Shown in pieces: positions 22,824-31,172 of a stretch of 64,000 bases of DNA. The stretch is from Lactonifactor longoviformis DSM 17459 (GTDB lineage: Bacteria > Bacillota > Clostridia > Lachnospirales > Lachnospiraceae): assembly GCF_900129135.1 (NCBI RefSeq), contig NZ_FQVI01000011.1, positions 62,001 to 126,000 of the forward strand. Direction: 5' to 3'. Position 1 is the first letter of the stretch. The number at the start of each line of letters is the position of its first letter. The notes beneath the pieces were generated by a model. It saw only the letters and a list, made by a program, of their open reading frames with translations, was not told the origin of the DNA and did not search any database. The translations under genes were made by a program, and so were the position numbers.

Positions 22824-23802
22824 AACCCTCCCTTATCTGGGGATCTGCAATTCCATAGATGATATTGGCCAGCATATTTCCCACAAACACAAATACTGCG
22901 CTGAATAGCGTAATCCCAAGAAGCAGGGGGATATCAGATCCCATTCCCGCCGCCGAAGCTGCCGCCCCCAGGCCCGGATAAGAGAATACAGTTTCTGCCA
23001 GCACAGAACCGCCGAACAGCTCACTGAAGGAGCCAAACTGCATGGTTACTGCCGGAAGCAGGATGTTTCTCAGACCGTGGCGTTTCCAGATACTGAACCG
23101 AGACTCACCGCTTGCTTTTGCAAAGAGAACATAGTCGCTTTCCAGAACGTCCACTAACTTTTCTCTGGTATGCAGAGCCACATTTGCAAAGGACAGGAAG
23201 CTCAGGGTAAGCGCCGGCAGGACTAGGTGGTGAATGCGCTGGAGTAAGGTCACCTGATCCGCAGGAACTCCTTTGGGTACGCTCATTCCCATGGGAAACC
23301 ATCCCAATTTAACAGAAAATACCATCAAAAAAACAATTCCTATCCAAAATGTAGGGATGGCGCACATAGTCAGGCAAACCTTTTTGAGAATCCGGTCCGG
23401 CCACTTTCCGTTGTAAACACCCATTATGCAGCCTATAGTGAATCCCAATATACCCGAGAAAACCCAGGCGGTCAGCATAAGCGCCAGGGATGCCGCAAAT
23501 TTTTCCCCGATGATATCAAGGACCGGCCTGCGGTAGATAAGGGAGGTTCCAAAATCTCCGTGAAGCAGAGATTTGGCCCAGATTGCAAAGCGTTCTGCCG
23601 GGGGATCGTTCAATCCCCAATATTCAGCAATTTTTTCTCTCTGCTCTTCACTTACATTCGGTACAGCCCCAACATACTGCTGTACCGGATCCACCGGTGA
23701 CAGGCTTACCAGGATAAAACTTATGATGCTGATTGCGATAAGAAGAGTCACAAAGCGAATCGCATACCGCCCGGTGCTTTTTACTATTCTTTTACTGTTC
23801 AT
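22807..23802 (-). CDS. Peptide/nickel-type ABC transporter permease (DppB/NikB)
   Basis: 331 residues, six predicted transmembrane helices, with the family features RFVTLLIAISIISFILVSLSP at the start, YWGLNDPPAERFAIW and GDFGTSLIYRRPV after helix 1, and the coupling loop VDVLESDYVLFAKASG. It pairs with the NikC-type permease downstream. Confidence 0.93.
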   Translation of the reverse strand: MNSKRIVKSTGRYAIRFVTLLIAISIISFILVSLSPVDPVQQYVGAVPNVSEEQREKIAEYWGLNDPPAERFAIWAKSLLHGDFGTSLIYRRPVLDIIGEKFAASLALMLTAWVFSGILGFTIGCIMGVYNGKWPDRILKKVCLTMCAIPTFWIGIVFLMVFSVKLGWFPMGMSVPKGVPADQVTLLQRIHHLVLPALTLSFLSFANVALHTREKLVDVLESDYVLFAKASGESRFSIWKRHGLRNILLPAVTMQFGSFSELFGGSVLAETVFSYPGLGAAASAAGMGSDIPLLLGITLFSAVFVFVGNMLANIIYGIADPQIREGYEHEE

Positions 23803-23834
23803 CTTTTGCTCCTTCTGTCCGCCCCTGCCTCAGG

Positions 23835-25505
23835 TTATTCCTTCCATTCCCACTCAGCAAGGTTGGCAATCAGAGGCCACGCTGCCCCGTGTGCATGGAT
23901 TCTCTGTTCTCCAATATCAAGTCCTTCTCTTACGTAATAAAGGTGAGACATATTCACATAGAATGCCCAGGGCGCCTCTCCTCTCATAGAAGTTCCTGTA
24001 GTTCCGTCCCACTGGGCCTTCTTCCACCACTCCAGAGACTCTTCCATTGTTTTGGAATTCATAGCCTTGTCCAGATATCCGTCCACAACTTCACTCGTGA
24101 AAAATTCAGGATTGTAAAAATCTATCTTTCCCGCATTGCTGCTGTGGAAAAGCATATAAGAAGTCATTGGACTGTCTGACCCCCATCCCATGATCATAGG
24201 CTCGGAGAACATCCTCTTAACCGTATCGTCTGCACTGACCCCTTCCACATGGATGGCAATTCCAAGCTTCTCCTTTGCCTGATTCGCCACCGACATAGCC
24301 ACTGCCTGTCTCATGGAATCCCCGGCAAAGTACATTAGGTTAAATTCTGCCTTCACATCGCCCTTTTCCCGAATGCCGTCTCCATCGGTATCCTTCCAGC
24401 CGGCCGTCTCCAGCTGCTGTACTGCATAATCTATATCTGTCTCAATGACATCTTCCTCGTTCCACCAGGGCAGGCCGTCACATTCGGAGTACGCAGGCTT
24501 TGCAAATCCATTTAGGGCCTCGTCGATGATCTGTTCCCTGTCAATTCCGTAACTCATAGCCTTGCGGATTGCCAAATCCGAAGTGACATTATTGCCAATT
24601 TTATATCCATCCTCTGTCGTCTTTCCTTCTTCCGGCAGCATAGGAAAGGTAATCCCCCGGTTATCTACTGATTCTACCGACACTACCTTCATCCCTTCAA
24701 TTTCTGTGCCGGCCAGAGTTGCCGAGGTAAGCGCAAGATCTACCTCTCCGGCCTGAGCAGCCACAAATCTGGCATCCTCCTCCTGCACAAGAAAGACTGC
24801 CTTCTTTATCTTCGGCTGTTCTCCATAATAATCTTCATTGGCTTCCAGGATAAACTGCTGTCCCTTATCCCACTGGGTCAGTTTGTAGGGACCGGAGCCG
24901 ACAGGCTCCATCCCGAAGGAATCCGAATATGCATCCTCAGGCACGATTCCTGCCCCTGCCACTGTATAGATAAAAGTAACGCAGGGTTTGTTTAATTTAA
25001 ACTCAACGGTAGTTTCATCCACCGCCCTGCAGCTCTCCAGCATGGTAAGGTCCACATAAGTTGCCTTATCTTTCGTGGTGTTAAAGGTAAACGCAACATC
25101 TGAGGCATCCAGTGTTTCACCATTTGTAAACTTCACGTCACCGCGGATTTTGAATGTCCAGGTAAGGCCGTCCCCGCTCATACTGTATTCGGTAGCCAGG
25201 TCATTTTCCAGCTGATTTTTTCCGTTTACTTTTACCAGAGTGCTGAACAGAGGAGAACCTGCATATCCAAATCCACTGCAGGGATCCCAGCTGTCTGTAT
25301 CGTTGGAGAATCCTACCGTGATTTCTGTCTTTGCTTCCCCCTGAGTTCCTTCCTCACGGCCGTCTGTGTCTGCTTTTTCATTGCTCTGTGCTTCTTTCTG
25401 CTGCTCCTTTGCCGCTTTTGTTCCAGAGTCTCCGGAACCGGAACACCCTGCCAGCAGAGCTGCTGTACATATGAGAGCCAAGATAGCTTTCCTTCTCTTT
25501 TTCAT
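23835..25505 (-). CDS. Peptide/nickel-type ABC substrate-binding lipoprotein
   Basis: 556 residues. Signal peptide with lipobox LLAGC (Cys21), then a Ser/Glu/Lys-rich spacer to about 60, then a family 5 solute-binding domain (TVGFSNDTDSWDPCSGFGYAG; DLATEYSMSGDGLTWTFKIR; VGSGPYKLTQWDKGQ). Similar proteins bind di/oligopeptides, nickel chelates or opines; the ligand is not readable. The small five-gene set with a truncated NikE leans to a metal-chelate or small-peptide importer, with low certainty. It is first in the operon. Confidence 0.92.
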   Translation of the reverse strand: MKKRRKAILALICTAALLAGCSGSGDSGTKAAKEQQKEAQSNEKADTDGREEGTQGEAKTEITVGFSNDTDSWDPCSGFGYAGSPLFSTLVKVNGKNQLENDLATEYSMSGDGLTWTFKIRGDVKFTNGETLDASDVAFTFNTTKDKATYVDLTMLESCRAVDETTVEFKLNKPCVTFIYTVAGAGIVPEDAYSDSFGMEPVGSGPYKLTQWDKGQQFILEANEDYYGEQPKIKKAVFLVQEEDARFVAAQAGEVDLALTSATLAGTEIEGMKVVSVESVDNRGITFPMLPEEGKTTEDGYKIGNNVTSDLAIRKAMSYGIDREQIIDEALNGFAKPAYSECDGLPWWNEEDVIETDIDYAVQQLETAGWKDTDGDGIREKGDVKAEFNLMYFAGDSMRQAVAMSVANQAKEKLGIAIHVEGVSADDTVKRMFSEPMIMGWGSDSPMTSYMLFHSSNAGKIDFYNPEFFTSEVVDGYLDKAMNSKTMEESLEWWKKAQWDGTTGTSMRGEAPWAFYVNMSHLYYVREGLDIGEQRIHAHGAAWPLIANLAEWEWKE

Positions 25506-25844
25506 GCTTTACTCCTTTTCTTTGTCTATGCCCAAAGGGCAAACTCTTAATTTTCTACAGGATAACCAAGAATCCGCACCTGCACAAGCCACCCCCAGGG
25601 ATATTTCATTTATCTTTTTTCCTCCAGAAGAGAGGCAGAGAAACGGCTTTTTCAAAAAGCTCCCATCCCTAACCGGGGGTTCCCCTTCTCCTCAGAAATT
25701 AATGAAATCTTGATTTTTGTCACCTTAATGTCACCTGAAACGGCTATGATGGTATTATCTAGATAAACCCAGAGGGGATCCGCAGCATATCCCCTCAGAA
25801 CCTGCATGCGGCCCGGCCGTATGGCAGCAGAAAGGAGACTATTT
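25506..25844. promoter_or_regulatory. Divergent region with direct repeats for a response regulator
   Basis: A 339-bp gap between the solute-binding gene and the exporter ATPase. TGTCACC occurs at 25718-25724 and 25729-25735, an 11-bp period typical of OmpR-family regulators, placed where the -35 would be; TATGAT (25745-25750) is a good -10. GAGGGGAT (25772-25779) pairs with ATCCCCTC (25789-25796) in the leader. The left half, which is the leader of the binding-protein gene, has no motif I recognise. Confidence 0.55.
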
Positions 25845-26528
25845 ATGGAAATACTGCGATGCAGCCACCTGACCAAAACCTACGGCAGCGGCTCTAATAA
25901 AGTAACTGCACTGAATGATATCAGCCTGTCCCTGGAGAAGGGCAGTTTTACTGCAATAGTTGGCACTTCCGGCTCTGGAAAATCTACATTATTACATATG
26001 CTCGGAGGCGTTGACCGCCCAACCGGCGGAAACATCTATATTGAGGACACAGATATTTCAACACTCTCCATGGAGCAGCTGGCAGTCTTTCGCAGAAGAA
26101 AAGTTGGTCTGGTATATCAGTTTTACAACTTAATCCCTACATTGAATGTTCAGAAGAATATACTCCTTCCGGTTCTTTTGGACGGGCAAAAGCCCGATAT
26201 GAACCGTTTCCACCAGATTACAGGGGCCCTGGGACTCTCTGACCGCCTCTCCCATCTGCCCCGGGAACTCTCCGGGGGACAGCAGCAGAGGACGGCAATC
26301 GCCAGAAGCCTTATCTACCAGCCAGCTATCCTCCTGGCCGACGAGCCTACCGGTAATCTGGACCGAAAGAATTCTGAGGAGACCATAGAGCTGCTGAAGT
26401 TATCCAACCGTGAGTACGGACAAACAGTTCTGCTGATTACCCACGATGAAAAAACTGCGCTGGAAGCGGACCGCATCATTACACTTGAGGACGGCAGGCT
26501 GCTCCATGATGAGGCGGTGGCATTATGA
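25845..26528 (+). CDS. ABC exporter ATPase (MacB/BceA type)
   Basis: 227 residues from the ATG at 25845, chosen for AAAGGAGA 8 nt upstream. Walker A GTSGSGKST, Q-loop VYQFYNLIPTLNV (the QFYNLIP form typical of the LolD/MacB/BceA group), signature LSGGQQQR, Walker B LLADEPTGNLD. It overlaps the permease by 4 nt (ATGA). With the two-component system beside it, this resembles Bce/Vex-type modules that sense and remove antimicrobial peptides. Confidence 0.93.
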   Translation: MEILRCSHLTKTYGSGSNKVTALNDISLSLEKGSFTAIVGTSGSGKSTLLHMLGGVDRPTGGNIYIEDTDISTLSMEQLAVFRRRKVGLVYQFYNLIPTLNVQKNILLPVLLDGQKPDMNRFHQITGALGLSDRLSHLPRELSGGQQQRTAIARSLIYQPAILLADEPTGNLDRKNSEETIELLKLSNREYGQTVLLITHDEKTALEADRIITLEDGRLLHDEAVAL

Positions 26529-29203
26529 GAATAGTAAGAGAATATGTATGGGATACCCTCCGGCAAAATAAGCGCACCAGCATTGCCATTATGACTGCCC
26601 TTTATCTTATGACAGCCATGATGTCATGCTTCTGCGGATTTGTATACACCATGTGGACGGATTCCCTGGCTCTGACAAAGCTGGAGAACGGGAACTGGCA
26701 CGGGGAACTTTTTGATACAACTTACGGCAGGGATCTGGAGCAGATAGGCAATTATGCCTCGGTATCTGCCGTACTTGTAAAGGGTCCCTGGGAAGTGGCA
26801 CAGCTTGGAGACAAAGGCCGACGCAGCTACATTATCTCCCGCGGCGCCAATAAAGCATATTGGGAATCCATGCCTGAAAAGAACATACTGCTGGAGGGCC
26901 GGATTCCGCGAAAAGAGAATGAACTGGCTCTCTCAAAGCAATACTTTGACGACCATCCGGAGGCAGATATCGGAGATACGCTCACCCTTCCTGTGGGACA
27001 GCGAATGTGTGAAGGCAAGGTATGTCAGGAGACGGCAGGCTATCACGATAATGAAAGCTTCCGCCAAAGCGGCACAAAGTCCTATACCCTTGTGGGCAAG
27101 CTGGATGTTACAACCTCCTCCACTGTTCCCGCCTACACCGGACTGACCTATCTGGACACCAAAAACCTTCTTCCTGACGATCAGATCACCGTTTATCTGC
27201 GGTTTGATCCTATGCGCAGCACGTATCGGGAGCTTCCTCTGCTGGCAGAGTCCATTGGCTATGAGAAAGATGAATATGAATCCTATTCTCTGAAATACAA
27301 CACCAAGCTCCTGGCGCACTATGCCATCCTTCCTCCTGAACTGAAAGGAGGTCCCGCACGCCTGGAAGCTTTTGCGGTTCCTCTTATGTTTCTTGTAATC
27401 GCAGCCCTTATTGTCGGTGTTTTCGTCCTGATGATTCACAATGCATTTGCGCTCTCTGTCAGTGAAAAAATAACTCAGCTGGGCACCCTCTCAGGCATCG
27501 GAGCCACTCCCCGGCAGATTATGTCCGCTGTGACCTTAGAAGGTTTTATACTCATGCTGCTTCCTCTGCCTTTCGGACTGGTCACTGGCTGGCTGCTAAA
27601 TACAGGGGTATTCGCCCTGATTAATGCTACCAATGATGTGGGAAGATCCGCCCCTGATATTGCGGCATCCTTTGGGATTCCCTCCATCCTTCCCGCTGTC
27701 CTCCTGTCCTGGATCACAGTCTGGCTCTCCGCGCGGATACCTGCAAAAAAAGTTGCTGATATGATGCCTGTGGAGGCTCTCCGTCAGGGAGACCAGATGA
27801 AAGGAAAAAGACTGAGAAAAAGCCATATTACCAGCCGTTTCGGAATTATCGGAGAACTGGCCGCCAATGCGCTGGCCGCCAGAAAGAGGTCTTACCGGAC
27901 AGCAACCATCTCTCTGTGCCTGTCCTTTTTGCTGCTGACTGGTTTTTTATATATTCTTACAGCCCAGAAGGCTGCTCAGGATGTCTACCAGGCAAAATCA
28001 GACAGAAACCAGCATATCTCCTTTACCATAAGTGACGGACGCCCTCCGGAGCAGGAAGCCCTGGATGCAATTAAGAGTATTCCCGGCATCTCCACGGCTG
28101 CTATTTTCAATGATCTGGCCTGTGCCACCTGGGTGACAGAGCAGGATGCCTCCGACGATATAGAAACCTATTTGGGGGGATTTGACAAGATTGTATCAGA
28201 AAAAAAATATTCTACCATTGAGCGTGACGGAGAATACAGGATTTTTTCTACTCTGATCGGACTGGAAGAAGACAGCTTCAGAGATTACTGCCGCCGGCTT
28301 CAGATCGATCCCGCTCCTTACTTTGCTGATGCTTCAAAAGCATTGGTTTACAATCGCACCGAGGACCCCAATGTGAGTACCAAAAAAACAAGTGTGTACA
28401 GAGATCTCCTGAAGCTTTCGGAAGGCCAGCGCATTCAGTTTACAGAACAGGCTTATGATGAGGACACCGGCACCTATGAATTTGCTCTGACCGCAGGCGC
28501 ACTGGTGGATGAACTGCCCTCCCCCGCAATGCGGTTTTCCAGATTCACACTGATTGCTGTCATGCCTATGGAGCATGTTCTGGAAATCGGTGCATCCTGC
28601 AGCGAAAAAAGGCAGTTTTCCTCCAGCAGCGTTACCGGAATCCTTGTCACAAGCGAAGACGGCAGTGTCTCCTATCCCCGGATCCAAAAAGCCTCTGAAC
28701 GGACAGAGGCTGTGCTGGCAAAGTATTACGGAAGCGGAGACTATGTCGTATCTGATCTGGCGATGATAGAGAAGATGCGCGAAGACTCCAGTCTGGCTAT
28801 GAGTATCATTGTCTCCTGCCTCACAGGCCTGCTTGCCCTGATAGGTCTCTCCAATGTGTGGGCCAGCATCTCCGGGAATCTCCGCCTTCGCAGCCGGGAG
28901 TTCGCCATGCTGAAATCTGCAGGACTCTCCCCAAGACAGCTCTGGAAGCTGCTGTATCTGGAAGGTATCTCTCTGGGTTTGAAGCCGGTTCTGTTAAGCC
29001 TGCCCTTTCAGGCGGCTATTCTGGGGACATTCCTCTCCATTAATGAGATATCCCTGTCCCAGTACCTGCCTTACGCCCCTGTCTTTGCCCTGCTGGGATA
29101 TACCCTTCTGATACTGGCTGCTGTCATGGGGGCCTACCTTGCAGGGGGACGGCGAATACAAAGAGAGACTATTATAACAGCCGTGAAAAACGATACCCTT
29201 TAG
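26525..29203 (+). CDS. FtsX-type ABC permease
   Basis: 892 residues with an N-terminal membrane helix (IMTALYLMTAMMSCFCGFVYTM), a large extracellular domain (about 60-270), a first FtsX block of three helices (about 275-410), a second extracellular part (470-740) and a second FtsX block (about 755-885). The repeated loops ITQLGTLSGIGATPRQI and FAMLKSAGLSPRQLWKLLYLEG mark the two FtsX repeats. Such large permeases handle peptide antibiotics or lipids rather than small solutes. Its stop overlaps the convergent kinase gene by 4 nt. Confidence 0.9.
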   Translation: MRIVREYVWDTLRQNKRTSIAIMTALYLMTAMMSCFCGFVYTMWTDSLALTKLENGNWHGELFDTTYGRDLEQIGNYASVSAVLVKGPWEVAQLGDKGRRSYIISRGANKAYWESMPEKNILLEGRIPRKENELALSKQYFDDHPEADIGDTLTLPVGQRMCEGKVCQETAGYHDNESFRQSGTKSYTLVGKLDVTTSSTVPAYTGLTYLDTKNLLPDDQITVYLRFDPMRSTYRELPLLAESIGYEKDEYESYSLKYNTKLLAHYAILPPELKGGPARLEAFAVPLMFLVIAALIVGVFVLMIHNAFALSVSEKITQLGTLSGIGATPRQIMSAVTLEGFILMLLPLPFGLVTGWLLNTGVFALINATNDVGRSAPDIAASFGIPSILPAVLLSWITVWLSARIPAKKVADMMPVEALRQGDQMKGKRLRKSHITSRFGIIGELAANALAARKRSYRTATISLCLSFLLLTGFLYILTAQKAAQDVYQAKSDRNQHISFTISDGRPPEQEALDAIKSIPGISTAAIFNDLACATWVTEQDASDDIETYLGGFDKIVSEKKYSTIERDGEYRIFSTLIGLEEDSFRDYCRRLQIDPAPYFADASKALVYNRTEDPNVSTKKTSVYRDLLKLSEGQRIQFTEQAYDEDTGTYEFALTAGALVDELPSPAMRFSRFTLIAVMPMEHVLEIGASCSEKRQFSSSSVTGILVTSEDGSVSYPRIQKASERTEAVLAKYYGSGDYVVSDLAMIEKMREDSSLAMSIIVSCLTGLLALIGLSNVWASISGNLRLRSREFAMLKSAGLSPRQLWKLLYLEGISLGLKPVLLSLPFQAAILGTFLSINEISLSQYLPYAPVFALLGYTLLILAAVMGAYLAGGRRIQRETIITAVKNDTL

Positions 29204-30399
29204 CAGTCTGCATTTGGAATACTATGAGGATCAGGATAAAAGCGCAGACGAAAGCGGGCATGTCCGGCGGGGGAATTCTCCGCCTGGATATGTCCGTTTT
29301 GGCTTTCCACAATCGCCTTAGCCAGAGCCAGGCCAATTCCTGCACTGTCTTTAACCGCCCCTTCTCCTCTGTAGAAGCGTTCAAAGAGATGAGGGAGATC
29401 TTTCTTTGAAAATCCCCGTCCCCCGTCCTCCACCTGAATCTCCGTGTACAGTGGATTCTTGCTGTAATTGACACAGATCCGCCCCTTCCTGGGCGTGTGC
29501 TCTATACAGTTTTTCAGAATATTAAGCAGGGCCTCGCCCGTCCACTGTTCGTCAGTGAAAAAAAAGACACCGTCTTCTCCCTCCGATGTAATCTCCAGGG
29601 TTATGTTCTCCCTTTCCAGAATTTCCCTAAGGGGCTCTGCCGCGTCTTTAATTAGCTCCAGAGCCTCCACACGGCTTTGCTGAAACAGAATCACATGGGA
29701 GTCCAGCCTGGCCAGCGTAAGCAAACCGTTTACCAGACGGGTCAGACGCCCTACCTGGCGCTTCAGATGTGCCATATATCCGGCCGCCTCCTCTGTCTGA
29801 TACTCTTCCAAAAGTTCTGTCATCAGGGACATAGAGGTAAGAGGCGTCTTCAGCTGGTGGGCAATGTCCGCAATCCGCTCGGACAGGACCTCATGTTCCT
29901 TCACTGCCTTTTCTTTTGTGCAGGCCAGCTCCATCACTGTCTTATATATCTCATCCTCCAGGCGGGAGAACTCATCTTCTGTTCTGGAAAGAGCACTTGC
30001 CTCTCCCCGGTTCACTGCCTGCAGATATTCCGTCAATTCTCGGATCCTTTTTCTCTGCATACGCTGTCTCTTCATTCTGTGAGCATAAAGGCATCCCCCT
30101 GCCGCCGTGAAGATCAGGGTGTGTATCCCCCAGGCAAACAGAAGATTTTGTTCCAGATTTCCATAGGGACGGTATCCGTATTTTTTCAGATATTTTTCGC
30201 CCCTTTGGACATCCTCGTCCGATTTTCCCTTAAGGCCCTCTGCCACAGAATTGCCCTCCAGTACGGCTCCCGTCAGAACGGCAGCTTCCCGGTATTCATG
30301 AGCTGTTAAAAAAACAGCGGAAATACTTCCCGCCGCCAATCCTACTATCACCCAAACAATAATTGCCTTTGCAAACCCTTTGCTCCCAGTCTCCCTCAT
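29200..30399 (-). CDS. Sensor histidine kinase
   Basis: 399 residues. Two membrane helices (about 10-34 and 90-106) bracket a short extracellular segment of about 55 residues. A HAMP-like linker, the phosphoacceptor helix ADIAHQLKTPLTSMSL, and a HATPase domain with N box (ILKNCIEHTP), G1 (EDGGRGF), F box (LFERFYRG) and G2 (GIGLALAKAI) follow. The architecture is close to VncS-type kinases next to ABC exporters. It starts 4 nt inside the end of the response regulator, so the pair is coupled. Confidence 0.93.
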   Translation of the reverse strand: MRETGSKGFAKAIIVWVIVGLAAGSISAVFLTAHEYREAAVLTGAVLEGNSVAEGLKGKSDEDVQRGEKYLKKYGYRPYGNLEQNLLFAWGIHTLIFTAAGGCLYAHRMKRQRMQRKRIRELTEYLQAVNRGEASALSRTEDEFSRLEDEIYKTVMELACTKEKAVKEHEVLSERIADIAHQLKTPLTSMSLMTELLEEYQTEEAAGYMAHLKRQVGRLTRLVNGLLTLARLDSHVILFQQSRVEALELIKDAAEPLREILERENITLEITSEGEDGVFFFTDEQWTGEALLNILKNCIEHTPRKGRICVNYSKNPLYTEIQVEDGGRGFSKKDLPHLFERFYRGEGAVKDSAGIGLALAKAIVESQNGHIQAENSPAGHARFRLRFYPDPHSIPNADC

Positions 30400-31061
30400 C
30401 TGTTTTCCTCCAGGCGGTAGCCAATTCCCCTGACTGTTACAATATATTCCGTATTACCCAGTTTCTCTCTCAGACGTTTTACGGTAACCGTGAGGGTATT
30501 ATCATTTACAAAGTTGCCCTCTGCGTCCCAAAGTTTTTCCAAAATCAGCCTTCTTGGCAGTGTTCTGCCCTTATTCTCCATCAGTACCAGAAGAAGCCGG
30601 TACTCCAGCGCGGTTAATCCGATTTCCTCCCCCTCCAGAACCGCCTGCATCCGCTCCCTGTCAAGTGACAGCGTGCCGCAGGAAAGAATGGCTTCACGAT
30701 GTGACAATACCCTCCTGAGAACAGCCCCGATACGGGATTCCAATACGGAAATATTGAATGGCTTTGTGATATAATCATCCGCTCCCATATCCAGACCTTT
30801 TGTAATATCCCTCACTTCATCCCGAACCGTAAGAAAGATAACCGGAGTATCCATGCGCTGCTTCACCCATCGGCAGAGCTCGTATCCGCTTCCGTCCGGC
30901 AGATTCAGATCCAGCAGAATCAGCTGATACCCCCCTGGAAGCAGGCCTTTTGCCTGTTCCATTGAGGAACAGGCAGTCACCTGATAACCCTTTTTCTTTA
31001 ATGCCGACGAAATACCAAAGGAAATGGCATCATCATCTTCTATTAGCAATAATTTTGTCAT
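30396..31061 (-). CDS. OmpR-family response regulator
   Basis: 221 residues: receiver domain with acidic pocket (EDDD, residues 8-11), phosphorylation Asp in LILLDLNLPDG, Thr in FLTVRD and Lys in YITKPF; then a winged helix (LTALEYRLLLVLMENKG; VNDNTLTVTVKRLREKLG). It is encoded ahead of the kinase. The TGTCACC direct repeat before the exporter genes at 25718 has the spacing expected for this class of regulator. Confidence 0.94.
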   Translation of the reverse strand: MTKLLLIEDDDAISFGISSALKKKGYQVTACSSMEQAKGLLPGGYQLILLDLNLPDGSGYELCRWVKQRMDTPVIFLTVRDEVRDITKGLDMGADDYITKPFNISVLESRIGAVLRRVLSHREAILSCGTLSLDRERMQAVLEGEEIGLTALEYRLLLVLMENKGRTLPRRLILEKLWDAEGNFVNDNTLTVTVKRLREKLGNTEYIVTVRGIGYRLEENR

Positions 31062-31172
31062 TTTATTTCCCTTTCATCTCCTATTTACTCAGCTCGTAAT
31101 CACCGTCATATCCTTTATTTTAACACTTTTTCTGCCAGAATTCTATCCGCATTCTGTATCTGAAAGCCGCTG

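Noticed and set aside
25506-25640. Possible riboswitch in the leader of the solute-binding protein gene
   Set aside because: G-rich segments are present, but I could not match a known metal, cofactor or peptide riboswitch consensus, nor a terminator/antiterminator pair.
29677-30309. 210-codon plus-strand frame opposite the histidine kinase
   Set aside because: Antisense to an intact kinase with all its motifs; no start signal.
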